DNA of 64,000 bases from Eleginops maclovinus. Its lineage: Eukaryota > Chordata > Actinopteri > Perciformes > Eleginopidae. The notes below the pieces were generated by a model, which searched no databases, had not been told where the DNA came from, and was given only the letters and a program-made list of their open reading frames with translations. Below, in pieces: positions 14,201 through 29,183 of this stretch. Within the stretch, counting starts at the first letter, position 1; each line of letters begins with the position of its first letter. The DNA lies in NCBI RefSeq assembly GCF_036324505.1, contig NC_086366.1, forward strand, positions 9,975,927 to 10,039,926, read 5' to 3'. A program made the translations under genes and the position numbers.

Positions 14201-16242
14201 CCCCTGGGGAACTCGCCATTGGAGGAATAAGGGACGAGCTGAAGAGAAATGGGGGGATAGACTGTATAGAAACACACTTGACCCCTGACCTTTTAAAGAG
14301 ATTTGAAAGGGTTTGTGTGGCTTTCTGATGTGAAGACACAAAAATAGAGAAGAGCACATCTGTTATATCTCAATGCTGATACATTTTTCACAAGAGAAAT
14401 CTTTAACGTGAACATATTCCTATGAAGGAAGCATTGTCTTTTAGCCTTTGTTCTTCCACTGACCATCAAGTTGCCGCTGCAATATCCAACTGCTTGATGG
14501 CTTCTGTCATCAGTAGGCCACCCAGCTACACATCAGCTACACATCATGGAAAGCTTCATATGACAAAATGTTTAGCCAAATGAGACCATTGTTATGGTAA
14601 CATACCAGTGCTAGGAGAGCCGAACACTGGTCCTCTGCTTTTTGTTATAACTTTGAAACATTTTCTGTCAGCTTTTTGGAAGTTGATCGGATAAATGGGC
14701 ATTAGACAGGGCCTATTTAAATGGCACTACCTTGGCTCTACAAATGCCAACTCACACAAAGGGTTATAGGTCATCTCTTCTCTTTCTCCTTCTTTCCTTC
14801 TCTTCTGTTCTTTACTCTGTGCTAAAGTCTGTAAAAATCTTTGTGGGAGAATTTTCCCCTGTAAAGTTAAGGGAACATTTGTTGCTTCCAGAAACAGTCC
14901 AATAAAAACAGACCTCGGCCTCACTCTCTCTCGTCTCTTCCTCACTCCGCCCCTTGTCATCGCTTTTAACCACAATGATCATTTTACGTCTGATCCCAAA
15001 ATGCTGAGATCCTGTGTCACACAGAAATGTAGACTGACATCCTACAAAGATGATAAAGATTAAATAAAACCAGCCAGTTGTATATGCTTTCCAGGAGAGT
15101 CCATGTGTCAGTGAACTTTCTCTAAGAACAGTTAACACATTTCTCCGAGGAACATATTTTATTTGTGTTTACAAACTAAATAATATAAAGGACATAATGT
15201 TTGATCTAATGTAGCTAGATGCAAAAAAAAAAAAAGCAGCACTGATATAATGAATATCAACTATGCATTTCTTCCATATTGTTGTTTAAACTAACTGATA
15301 CATGGATAACACAAATGTAACATCTCTGTTTAATCACAGACTGGTTTATTGTGAGCTGTTTGAGGATTACTACTTTCCTATCTGGTCTTTCTCTGAGGAT
15401 CAGTGGAGTCTTTCTCATGTTAATCCAGTGATTCCTGACACTCTATTAGCAGGGCTGGATCAGACCGTACACACAAGGACACCTACCTCCGAGTTGATTA
15501 GTCGGGCTTTTTTTCAGCTGGCATTACATGTGTTTGATGAGAAAAGCTCCTGCATTGTGACTTTTTGTGCTTGTGTCCTCTGTCAGTGATAGAAATAGAG
15601 CCCTCTTGTGGTACATCGGTCTTTTCGATTCTTTCCTCAATTTCTCCATCCCCTTTGGCATCAGTTCTCCCTGGGTGTTTTACTGATAAGTCATGTCGAT
15701 TCTCTAGAAACTCTGCACGAGTGTTTTAATGGGTGAGATAAAAGAAAGCTAGATCTACTCACAAATCCAAACCATTTGAAACTATAAAATGCTTTATGTT
15801 TACAGGCTATGAAAACGTTTCTGCTATCCCTTACTAAAGGGATTCTTCAAATGTCAACACTTGGCTCAGTACGTTATACTTAAATAACAGTGTGTATGAT
15901 TCAATGGCATCTAGTGGTCAGGTTGTAAAGTGCAACCAACTAAATAGCCCAATGATCACCCCTCCCTTTCCTAGCATGTGTGGCACTACAGTACAGTATA
16001 GTGTACATTGGCTTTTGGGTGAGGAAAAATTGTGAAGCTACTGTTTGGTTTGTTTGAAAAATGGTGGTATCTACTAAAGAGGACTCACTCCCTTTGGAGA
16101 TACTAACAGCTCTTTCGAAGACAATGAAAACACAACAATTCTTAGTTTGATTCCAATTAAAAAGAGGTTGAACAATGTATTCAACTTCTGCTAATAGATC
16201 ACTCTTTTAATTTAATGAGGGGAAAAAATGTCTGTGCTATTG

Positions 16243-16803
16243 AACAAGGCAAGTTTATTTATATAGCACCTTTCAACACAAGGCAATTCAAAGTGCTTTA
16301 CAAAAATGAAAGACATTAAGAGCATAAAAGCATAAAAGGCATTTAAAAACAGTCATTTAAGAGCAAAGATAATAAAATAAACACAACAGGTATAAAATAC
16401 ATGAATAAAAGTTACAGTGCAATGTTAGACAAGGACAGTTCAATTAATAGCAGCGGCAAAAATAAATGTTTTCAGCCTGGATTTAAAAGGAGTAAGAACT
16501 GCAGGGTTCTGGGAGTTTGTTCCAGATATTTGGAGCATAATAACTGAACGCTGCTTCTCCATGTTTAGTTTTAATTCTGGGGGCAGAAAGCTGACCCGTT
16601 CCAGAAGACCTGAGAGTTCTGGATGGTTGATAATGTAGCAGGAGATCACAAATGTATTTTGGGCCTAAACCATTCAATGCTTTATAAACCGGCAGCATAA
16701 CTTTGAAATCAATTCTCTGACTGACAGAAAGCCGGTGTAAAGACTTCAGAAATGGAGTGATGTGATCCACTCTCTTAGTGTTAGTGAACATAACGATGCA
16801 CAA
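16243..16803 (-). mobile_element. L2-type LINE, 3' fragment with reverse-transcriptase C-terminus
   Basis: The minus strand encodes a reverse-transcriptase tail: HITPFLKSLHRLSVSQRIDF, LPVYKALNGLGPKYICDLLL and KHGEAAFSYYAPNIWNKLP are diagnostic of L2-like LINEs in fish. The frame is broken: a second frame carries on near 16483-16650. It ends with a 3' UTR whose last part (GGTGCTATATAAATAAACTT) is the typical L2 3' end. The element is 5'-truncated, as expected from incomplete reverse transcription, and inactive. Confidence 0.8.
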
Positions 16804-18250
16804 TTGTTTCCGTAATTAAATCTAGCTGCCTCTACAACACAGGTAATGCTATCCTACACTGTCACAACTGTTTGATTGGCACATTACATGGATGCTCAGC
16901 TATTTGTTGGCAGGATGCAGTTTCGCATTAACCTTTGACTTCTGCCACTGGCCAGCTAAAACCTTTTGACCTGCTTTGTTATTTCTTTAGTTTTTTCCTT
17001 TTCTCTTTCCCCTTGTTCTGTTTCTAAATGGAAGAATGAAAGAGTTTCCCCACATGGTGGTGACTGTAGAATATATGGTGTATATTTTATTGTTATGTTT
17101 ACATATCGTATGTCCATATTGGCAAAAAGAAGTCTGCGCTTTTTCCAGCAGTCATCCTCTATCCAGCACTTCTCAAAGTCTGTCTTTCAGCACTTCAACA
17201 CTCTTTAGGTTATAAGTCTTTGTCCTTTTGCCCTGTTTCTGTTTCCTCTTCCATTTTTCAAGCTGTTAATCAATTTCTGCCTTCATTGTCGAAGTCTGTT
17301 CTTCACGCAGTTCAATGCTGTCTGAGAAGATTGATATTTGTTTGACACAAATGTCTTGTAATGGTGTCAACTACCATTAAACATACTGAAGTTTCTTTAC
17401 ACAATGTTTGACCACCATATGGTTCTACTTTAACTTCCCTGTAAGTGTAAGAGTGGGCAGCACCAGCACATGAGTTTCCTAATCAAAGTTAAACTATTCC
17501 AAGTTTATTTGCATCTCACCTCTCCTCAAAGTCCATTATACCTCATTAGTAGCTGAAAACAAGACGATTTGTACAATGAATTGGCATCTGGTTAAATTTA
17601 ATTGAGGTTTGTGTGTGTGTTAGAGAGTGGTGTGGTGTTCAGCTCACATTACAACACCTTAAAACTGAACTTTGACCTTAGTGATGGATTGTTCCGGTGC
17701 TTTGGTTTTGTGAGCCCCACCAGTGCCGACATGCTCTCAACCGGATTTGTTATTGTAAACGTTGTCAAACTTACTTAGCTTTTTATATTTAAGTCAATGT
17801 CTTTTTAAATCTATCTATTTGAAAAAAGTATAAGTAATACATTTTGGCAGCGTTCAGAGCCAGATACACTAACCTTAGCTAGTCTATGCACATAAAACAA
17901 ACGTGGAGCCACTTACTTATGCTGTAATAAAACAACACTGTAGTCAGCTGTATTGATTCAAATAGATGACAAACTACTTAATAATGCGTTCTGTCTAGAC
18001 ACCCTTTAATTTCAGATATATTATTGGCTTGAATCTAGACAAAAACATCTGAAATTTCTTTAAAAAAGGGGAAAAGGTTCACCCAAGTTTCTCAGAGATA
18101 TGTGATGGAATTATTTCTTTCCAACCTCCCCTCCAAAAGATAAAACCTCCCAGTCTGCAGGGTCAATCTGTCTTTATATTATTTATACTAGGTATGTGTA
18201 TATCAGTGTGTGGGTGTGTAAAGGCTGTGTCAGGAATTTGCTAAAAAACA

Positions 18251-18462
<212 letters not shown>

Positions 18463-20176
18463 TGCGTGCGGTGCATTAATGTTCAAATCATTTGTGCTGG
18501 GAATGATTAGGCTCCTAGTAGGAATCCAGGGGTTATAGGTTACCTCTCCTTACTCCCCTGTTACAAAAAGTGAAAAGACAAGAGTGCCTCCTGTTTCCAT
18601 AGCGACTAATCCTCAGGCCTCCCTGTGGCAACATACACTGGGAAGGGAGAAGGGTCAACAGAGGGGTCAGTGGGCAGGTCAGCAGCTCCTGGTCCCATTT
18701 GGGTTGAGGCTAGGGGACAATAATTAAAGGGTGGACATGAAGAAAAGTAAAGCACAGGGAGAAAGACAGTAGTGAGGGGGCATCTTACACTTTATTGTTT
18801 CTTGCTGTACATCCTGGAGTGAAAACATCTACTCACTCTGGAATAAGATGTGGAGAATGTAACATTTTACTGTCCCTCTGAGACAGTTTATGTTTGACAT
18901 CTATCTTTATGTCCAATATGTTTTCTATCATTTCTCTGCTTTCTGTTTCTTTTCCTGCACTCTCTCAAATGCAGTTTCACTGAATGAGCACTGTTAGAGC
19001 TATACATTGATCTAGTAGTTAAATATCTACTTTCTTGCCTTCGTAGTTTTAGAAATGTATCCTTATTTATTGTAATTTTTCTTTGTTTAATTAAAGTGTT
19101 TTCCTTTTTTTTCTCACACTTATTTATTATTAATCTGGGCTGGATATACTTAGTTTTTGGGGGGTATCTGATTACTTAATCCTGTTAGAAAACTTATATC
19201 TATGCACTCACAGATCCATGCCAGCCTGTTTGGGGTCATGCTGTAATGAGGCAGTGTTTTAGAAGCACAGGTTTGTAGGAGGAGTTTTCTCTCGAATGTA
19301 TGCAGGTTACTCTTCATTTTGAACTGTAGGTGAGTGTATGCATTCGAGTCTGTGTAAGCCAAATAAAAAAGGGAAGTCATGGTTGCCATGGCTGATGTCA
19401 CGGTTGCATTGGGAGTGGCGTTCAGTTTGCCTGCTGACGTTAGAAAGCAGTTTTGTTCTCTAATCTCAGGGCTCTCGAGAGAAGTTCAACCCAACAAAGG
19501 TTAAAAAAAATGACCGTGGCTTCTATGGTGATGAGTATAAAGTAAAATCTCTGTTGACTAAGATCACAACTGCGTCACTCTCGATCTGTGTTCAAACACT
19601 TCTCAACTTGAAACAGAACGTCTGTTCACAATACTCATGCTCCCACAAGGTGTTGACAATGAACGGCTGTTTTATTTTAAACACATGCCACCTAAAAGGT
19701 TAATGTCAGTGCAGGAGTGTTTAGTAGTAAAAATGAGTGAGAAACATGCAGATCATTCCTGATGGCTATTTAGAGTAATGCTGAACGGAAAGCTGTGCAG
19801 ATGAATCCGTCTAGGCTGTTTTGCTCTATAGACATTTACATGTTTTACTGACAAATGACTATTATGACTATACTCTTTGATGTGTGCAATATTAGTGTTA
19901 TATCTACATAGGATCATGATTATGCGTTGCATTAAACATTTTGGTAACCAGTTAAATTGCCAACTTGAATTTGAAAGCCACGTTGCCATTCTAAATATTT
20001 AGCATGTTGCATCTCTATGTAACTTTTGGATGAGCTTCCAGGCTTAAGTTATGATGATGTGATCGTGGAGTGAGAGCATTTAGAGGGAGAAGTGTGAACA
20101 TGTCTTGTGGCACACAATTGCTTAGATTAAAAGACACAGGGTTATAAAATAACAACTCGGTTGCACTGTTGCTAAG

Positions 20177-20468
<292 letters not shown>

Positions 20469-20553
<85 letters not shown>
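20469..20553. repeat. (CA)n microsatellite
   Basis: About 42 pure units; right flank of copy A of the 148-bp duplicate. Confidence 0.98.
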
Positions 20554-20555
<2 letters not shown>

Positions 20556-21006
20556 CTGTCTTAATGATTCAATATTCATTTGAATCTTCTCCTTTACAAC
20601 AAGCCTTTCAGCACCTAGGAACACATGTCATGATTTCTGCATCACAACTTTGCCATCAACAACAAAACCGTTGCTTGTTGAAAGTCAGCTATTTTGCTTT
20701 TCACTAAAATCACAACAAAAACCCCCAGAAATGATGGGTCTGCTGTCACCTACATTTTTCACATCAAAGGAAAGAGCAGCAAACTAAAATCAATCATTTC
20801 TTATTTTGCTCGTCCTGCATTTGCTGTATTTTGAAGAAAAACAAGCATTGCTATTCTATTCAACATGTTTTATTCTAACTTCTTCAAGCCTTTAAGGTTG
20901 TTGTTGACCGTACATTGCATTTCTCTGTAGCTACAGTACATAATGGGGTTCAAAACCAGGCATACAGTGGAATTTCTTCATCACTAGAAAAGTACAGCAA
21001 ACAGTC

Positions 21007-21116
<110 letters not shown>

Positions 21117-24100
21117 ATATACAATGTTAAGATATTATGAACTGTGTGGTTATCTTTTGTGTATGTGGTTCTATGAAAGTATAAATATGTGAAGTGGGTG
21201 AAAGGAAAGATATGAAGAACTAGTATAGGGCTCTTTATACCATTTGGCTGTCTTATCATTATATTCTACATTGAAACTCCAAATCCAAATGGAAAACGGA
21301 AAGGTGTCTGTTGAAATTTGGTAGATTATCACATTAAACTTCTTCTATGAGAATGACTGTGGAGCTGCAACGTTGTCTCTGCCATGTTTTGTCATGCATG
21401 TAAACAGACAATGTTCTTTTCTTCAGCGGAAAGCAGAGCATGTATTCATTGTATTTTTGAAACAATCACTGTTTGCAAAATGCTGAGCATTACAATAAAC
21501 TACAGAGAATGTATGTTATAACGTACACCACAAGATTGATTTCAGAAGTTTCTTGGAAGTTTCAGTACTCTCTTTCCATAATACCTGACGTGAAACTTAC
21601 CACGGTTTCTATTTTCTTTCGTTTCCTGTTATGGTTTTCTTTCTTCTTTCGTCTCTTTGTCTTTCGTCAGCGCGTGCATTGTTTCTGTGTCTTCCTCTTT
21701 CTTTGGTTGTGTCCCTTGTGGTAGTACGCCTTTTGCTGAGAGAGAAAAAAATAACGTACCTTGTTTTACATAACATAATGTATAAGTGAAAAATCAGGGA
21801 CTCCTTTGGTGCAGATTTTTATGACCCCGTTTGTTATTCACATATTGCAATTCAGCAAAAGTTAATTCACCTCTTTTGCTCAACACACAGTCAATATAAA
21901 TGAGTTCTATAAAAACATATTCATATACATATTCACACTTGAAATCAGCAATTGTATTTAATCAAAACAAGTACACATATATAACCTGTAGCCTGAGGTA
22001 GGAGAAGGGGGGTGGAGATGACATTGTACCTGGAGGTATACTCCTCCTTCCCTCCTTATTTCATCCCTTTTCCTCTGTGAGCAGTTCTCTTACTCCCGTC
22101 TTATTAGGAAGAAAGAGGATAAGTAATATGATACATGAGAGTTAATGTAGGTGTAGGTCATGCTGGCTTATCATGTGTCTGTCATCCTGAATGGGGCCAA
22201 AAATCCTCCTCTAAAAGTCTACATTTATGGTTGTTGAATGAATCCCTCCAATTATGCATGTAACTCGGCATTTTCATTGAATATAATAAGGTATAATAAT
22301 TAGCCAGGTCACAAAAGTCAAGATACCTCATTTTTAATTTAAATGGATTTTAGCATCAGTTTGTGTCTTGACTATTGGAATGTGCCGAATGAAGAAAGTC
22401 TTAAGATGCTTCCAGTATGTTACTATGTAAGTTATAGTTTTAGTAGCTGTGGCCATTGTTTCAATTGGTTATATTAACATTGTACTCACCCAAGTATTTT
22501 GGATAACATCTAAAAAATAATTTAAAATGTAACCCTACTGCTGTTGCTACTGCTTGTGACAAAAATCCACCAACTAAATGCTTATGGAGTCTTGTTATTG
22601 CCGTGAGGTTGATGTTACCAGCCATAACTAGAGAGAGGCACTGTTGTGCAGTACATGAGACCAAACATACAGAGCTTCCTTTGCTCCAAGTCTTTGTGCT
22701 ATGCTGACAGGCTCTTGGTTTTAGCTCAATGTAATGGTATCAATCTTAATGTGTAACTCAAAGCATTTTTGACAAAATTTTAAACTATTGCTCTTAAGTT
22801 GAGCTACAAAGTTGATCTCTAAAGTGTGATGGATGAATTTGGGAAATCAATTTTTACTTTTGGCCATCATTTTCCACTTTGGTTAACCAACAGATTTATA
22901 AAATGCTGCATTCCTAGAACTCCACATCAAACTTGTGAACTTACAGTATTATCACAACTGAAGGACTGAGGTCAATAACTTCAAAAAATGAGACAAGTTA
23001 TATTAAGGGAAGTCGTTTTTGCTTTCTACCCTGTGATGTCATGACATCACAAGTTCACAACAGAGTGTCTGACTTTTCAGTTTTTGTGGCAGAGCCTGGG
23101 TTATTTCCAATTTGGTCAAATGATACATCAGAAGGTAGCTCATGGGTTATTCAGATTGGCTTCTACTGTTGCTGTGCACTGACCCAATAATGCCTATGTT
23201 AAATCTGACATCTGGACCCAATGTTGAAAGAAGCTGCACTTTAGCAACAAAGACAGACAAAAAGAAACAGAAAGACAGACTTCAATGGTGAGCTACTTGT
23301 TTGATCACCCAAGGGAACAGTGGTTCAAAAATGAGGCAGATGAATATGTGTGGGAAAAAGTAGAGTGGAAAGAGAAAGTGAAGGAGAAAAGGGGGTAACT
23401 GGTGGAGGTAGAGAAAGGTGAGAAGACTGGAGAGTCATCTGTGGTTCCCATGGACCAGAGAATGAGCTGCTTGTGCTCACAGGGCTGAATGTGTGTATGC
23501 GTGCGTATTTGGGTGTGTGTGTCATTAGAGTCCCCCAGAGCGCTGAGACCAAAGGGGTCTCACCGTGACACCTATTATCCCCCCGAAACATGACACACCA
23601 CCAGGGAGAGAGACAGAAAGAGAGAAGAGGGGGGGGGAAGCCACGTTAACTTGTTTCTCCCTCCGTTATAGTGACCATTTGCATCTGCATGCGCCTCCAT
23701 GTGTAAGAGTGTGTGTATGAATGCTTCTGCCTTTACCGGCATCTGCTTTGTGTGTTAATGTGCAATGAAAATTGAGACTGCTGTGTAGAGTGAGTTTATG
23801 TCTGTGCATATGAACTCCCTGTGTGCATATTTCTGTGGTAGAAGGTGAAATGTAGCAGATCCCTGTGCTGTGCCAGGTGTTTGCCTTGGCCACACTTCTA
23901 AGGCCCTGACACACATTTTACAGAGACCATAGGGAAATAGCGTTATAGTTTGGGGGGTTGACCATTTTGTATAAAGAGTGAGAACATTTTAAAGGAAAGG
24001 AACAAGTTTTTCCTGTGCTGTACTTTCAAATGATTGTCCCAAGGTTATTAAACTATGTGCAAAGGCCCCATTCTTGGCAAATTTGTGACAACATTTGAAT

Positions 24101-27100
24101 AATCCAGGCGCTAGATTTGATTTGAGTCTGAACATGTTATAGATCCGGGTAGTTGTTGCTGCTTTATATTCACAAAGCATATTTAAGGGAATGTGTATGT
24201 CTATTACACCATTATGTGTATAGATTTGTATGTGTATGCACAATATTAAGATATTTTAAATGTCTGCATCCTTTCCATAGAAAATGGAGTGAATGTAATG
24301 GAATTTTTTTGCTTTTTCTTAGCAATTAAAACTACATGAAAATAATTCATTAGCAACACCTCGTTCCAGAAATGGTTTCCTCATTACTCACCTATATTCT
24401 AACGAAATATTTCTGGCAGTGTGCTTCGACTAAACATCAATTTATGTTACTCTCGCAATGATCATTAAGCAATTGACATGACTTGGTGAAATGTTTACAT
24501 CATATTTATACGTGAAGTTATAATAAGCAGAGTTTGGCCCTAAATCCTTATGAATATCTTACACAGCATCCAAACACAACTCAACCGTTCTGCTCTGGTT
24601 AAGAGTTCAGGCTAGTAAGCTAAATACACTAAAAGAAAGAAGAAACTGGTTGTTTTTAGTTTGCAACAAGCTCTAGTGTTAGTCAGAGAGGTTATTAATG
24701 ATGTTACTCTTATACCATTTTGGGGTGTGCATAGATAGTGGGTGTTTGGAGCTGCAGAGAGGTGGTGGGTTTGTAAACAACCGTAGTTAGGGCATATATC
24801 TTCTTAGAGTTGCTGGGTAGTGAAGGTGGAGAAATGTTTGGGTGGGTTGTGTCCGGTTTATATTACCTTGGGCAGTTTGTTTTCCGTTTTTAAACCCTGG
24901 CTCCTCCCTTTTTCTATATCCTTATCAGGTTTCCTAAAGGCTGCCAGCAACAAAGCAATGCAGAGCCAAACAGACAGAGGGGTGTAGAGTGGTTTCAGGG
25001 GTAAGAGCTAAGGGGGGTAAAGTGGGTCTGCAGGGAGAGGAAGGAAAAAGGAAAGACATGGGGAGTACATGGGGCTGAGAGCAGAGATGGTAAAAAAACA
25101 TACTTATACTATTTCATGAACTTTAAATAGAAGGAGGAAAAGTGAAGGAAGGGTAAATGAAGGTTGGAGGCAAAAGGAGGAAGTATGAAAAGGAACGAAG
25201 AGCAAAGACATAGATATGAGAAAGAAATTGGGGCCCATGTCTGAAAGTCAAAGTAACCCCCTTCTTTCTGTCTCTTTGTTTCTCTTTCTTTCTCTAGAAC
25301 CCGTCAAAATAATGGATTGTCACGCTAAATGGCCGGATACAAGAGGGCAAAGGGGTTGCCTTGGCTGGGGAGCCGGGAAGGAGGGGGTAATTGTACGAGG
25401 CAGGGGGGAGAAGGGCAGTTTGGATAGACAAGGGGGCGGACAGACTGAGGAGTTGGGAATTCTTCCAAGTCAATTTATTCCTTATTATTAAGAAGCGCCG
25501 CCAAAAACCACATGAAAGACTGATTCTGATTCTGAGATCAGGTTTTCATCAGTTTTGCTTTCCAGCTTTGAGTTCCTTTTGGTTGTGTCAAATGACTTTT
25601 AGAAAAACATTGGTAACCCACAGAAATCTCTCTGATTGACAACAAATACTTGGGATATTTAAGGAAATGCATTTTCAGCGGTTTGGGTCAGCCTTCACGT
25701 CATGTAGCATTCTCATTATTCAAGTGTTACACTTTTGAAAAATAGCATACAGTAAATGAGGGCACATGGTTTTTGGAAAACATTTTTGAGACAGCCTTTG
25801 GTTTCTATCAGAATTCTGGACAGGCGCTTTGTACTTGTATGAATTTAATTTGGCAGGATTCTATACTTTCTTTGAACATGAACAAAAGTTTTCTTTTTGC
25901 AGTATTTGAGCAAGTTTTCCCTGGCCCAGCAGTACACCATGTAATTTTGTGGATTTACAAAGCTTCTGGGTAACATGCTCTCCCAATCAGTAGCAAATGA
26001 ATGACTGTGTTTAATAGTCAAACAATGTCCTCCTCCATACTTAACTACCTACTATGGGCACATTTGTATTGATTTTAGACAGTGTGTTTTGCTGCTAGAT
26101 TTAACACTGCCAGGTAGTTCAAATTCTGGCTCTCTGGGCACTTGTGTTTGCCAACCAGAGCCCCAACCCCATAGTAAGAGCATGTGGTTATACAAATTTC
26201 CACAGTTTTAAAGGCTCCATTGTCTACAGTACATTGGACATTTTTTAACACAGCACTCCTCCAGGAATGCTTGCCCGAGCACCAAGACAACAGATCAAAA
26301 CACGCTCACCATGGAAAAAGATAGTATTTTGAACTACTGGGTTTTTTTTCTGGTGAATTATACATATACTTGTGAATATACTGTAGTTTGAATTTATCAC
26401 AGACAGTAGCTGTTTTGCTCAAATCTGTATATGGTTCTTGTTATAAAAACAATGGCCCTCTTGTTTCTTTCTTTTATCTTTGTCTATCTTCCTCGTGTGT
26501 CTTCAATCGATGAGGCCCTTTGATGTATATTTGATGCATCTCTATACCCAAACGTCAAGATAACTGTTGGTATTCCTTCTGACAATACAGAATCAATAAC
26601 TGACAACAAATTGATGGCCTCAAGGAGAGAAAAATGTAGGAGAAAGAGAAATTCACAAACAAAAGACACTCATAATGTTCAGTAAAGGCGTGGTCAACAA
26701 GAGATGTCTGCTAAAATACAAGCTGAATATGCCTGTACAGAATGTATTTCTACCACATTTAAAACTCACACAGTGGTCTCTAAGTAAGAAAAAGCCAGCT
26801 TAAGACAATATAAATGTTACCTTTATAATCACTTAATATTTCATTTGGTGGAAAGGTATCCACATCATATTTTTCATTTCCCTAACCCCCACTTACTCAT
26901 GAAAATATTGAAAACAAATGAGGAACCTTGGGAAAAGGAGAAAGTAAAGTAATATGGAAAGTCCACATCTTTAAGATCTTTGTTTGACAAACCAGGCATT
27001 ACGAGTTTGAATAGGTTTAAACGTCTGATATGACATATGACATATTCGCAATATGCATCCATAAATTGAAAGTGCCAAAGCAAATATTTTTTACATTTTT

Positions 27101-28901
27101 TCGGCACCTTTGATTAACAATTTTGTGTGATATATAGCATCCAAATACATTCACTGGGATGTAAAAAATTCATGATGAATATTTAGTTCCTTTTTTTGTA
27201 AGGGATGTTTTCACAGATGTGGATAGATCACGTCTCAAAGGAGCAACAAAAATCTGATTCAGAGTAGACACATATTGTAGGTATTCCCAACGCTCTCGTT
27301 ATAAATTCTCTGTTCGATCACAATCATCCTCCCTATCCTTCGGGCTTCTGATTTTCCCTGGTATGTTTGCATAAAAAAGCTTTTGATTTACACCCAGTCC
27401 CTGGTGATTGTGTGTGTGTTCTGTGTTTGTTTCCCCCCCCCCCAGCCTCGGAGTGAATGTGCATGTTTAGGTGCATTTGTTTCTTTGAATGTCTTAAAGC
27501 TGTTTTTGGATTGTGAAACAGGAAGGTGAGCCCTAACCGTATCCCATGGTGACGTACTTTAACAGTGTCTATTCTGCTTCCAGAGATTTGTCTCACTGGA
27601 ACTGAGAATCAGCCAAGCATGCTCCCCCACCCCCCCAACCCCCCACCCCCCATAATCTGTTGTAGTCGGAGGAAGATGAGATGCTGCAATACCTTTTATA
27701 ATAGATTTATGGCGCCTGTGGGCTTTTTTCTGGGCATTTTTTCAAACATGCTTTGATTTTTGTGTGTAACATCTCCAAAGAAGGGCCAAATCCTCATCAA
27801 GCAATGGTTAGCTCTGACAAACACCATGTTTGGTCAAAACCTTGTCAGGACAACACCTATTATCCTGGACCTCATATCTGTTCTAACACCTTGTGACATG
27901 TTGCTGTGCACAATTTACTGCCGTTGCTTTGCAAGATTAGGAAACAGCCCAAAAGCATCATTTTAAGAAAGGACCGCCAGCACTAAAAGATTTCCATGAT
28001 TGCACTTCAATCACATTTATGGTCTTGTCAACACTCTCTGCTTTGGTTTGCCAGTGACAACATGGTCTTCTCAGAGGTCAGAAGCTCTGCCTCAAGGATT
28101 TATTAATTTCTCTTTTAAGACCCAACTGTTTTAAAAATATTTTTCCAGACATTAGTTTGAATATTTTCACCAGGGCTTCATGGCAACATACTCAAGGTTA
28201 GTTGCGTTTTGAGAGGAAAAAAGACATCATGGAGTAACAGCAGTACTGGCTGATAAAACAGCATCAGTGTGGTAAAGAATTCTCCATTATCTGCATATAC
28301 AATATCAGCCCGTTCTTTGAGCTGATACTGTGCTGACTTATGCGTGTTCATGTACCTACAATTAGCAATCTTTACATGTTTGTTTACACGAATGTGGAAA
28401 TTGGAAAGGGCTGGATGGAGTTGTATTTCTTGGATTCACACAGTGTCAATGGCAAGCAAAGACAAAGTGCAGAATGGACGTGTATATACTGTTGGAAGGA
28501 TACGCACAAGTTCATTTTATAGACCAAGTTGTTTATATAAAATGTTGGTCTTATATGGCTGGAGAGTGTATGAAACAAGAGACTATTAAACAATGTCTGT
28601 GCCTGTCTGAAGGACTGTATGGCTCCATTACATCAGTTAATTATACTCTTAACTTTTGAAGGCCAACTACTGATGTAACTATAACAGAGAAGTAAATGAA
28701 TCTAAAGATGATATAATTGAGCATAAATTGGCACACCGTTTTCAACTTTTGTGTTACAACTCGCAAATGTCCGTGGGCAAAAGTTTGCCAAAAAACCCCA
28801 CCTTTTTTAATATTTTAAGCTTGAAGTAAACCATAATTTTAAACTGGCTCCAAGTCATTCTAATGTCAACTTAAGAATTTAACAATGATAACACTTACAG
28901 T

Positions 28902-29183
<282 letters not shown>

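Larger units (their letters stand above)
8168..16242. other. Gene-free DNA with CA repeats
   Basis: Contains the duplicated CA units near 9.4-9.8 kb, the heptamer repeat and a SINE remnant. A locally GC-richer stretch at 14.03-14.24 kb has one isolated exon-like open frame without partners. Nothing else can be supported. Confidence 0.55.

Noticed and set aside
15302..15589. 95-codon plus-strand open frame
   Set aside because: Composition not protein-like for a conserved gene, no splice context and no recognised motif.
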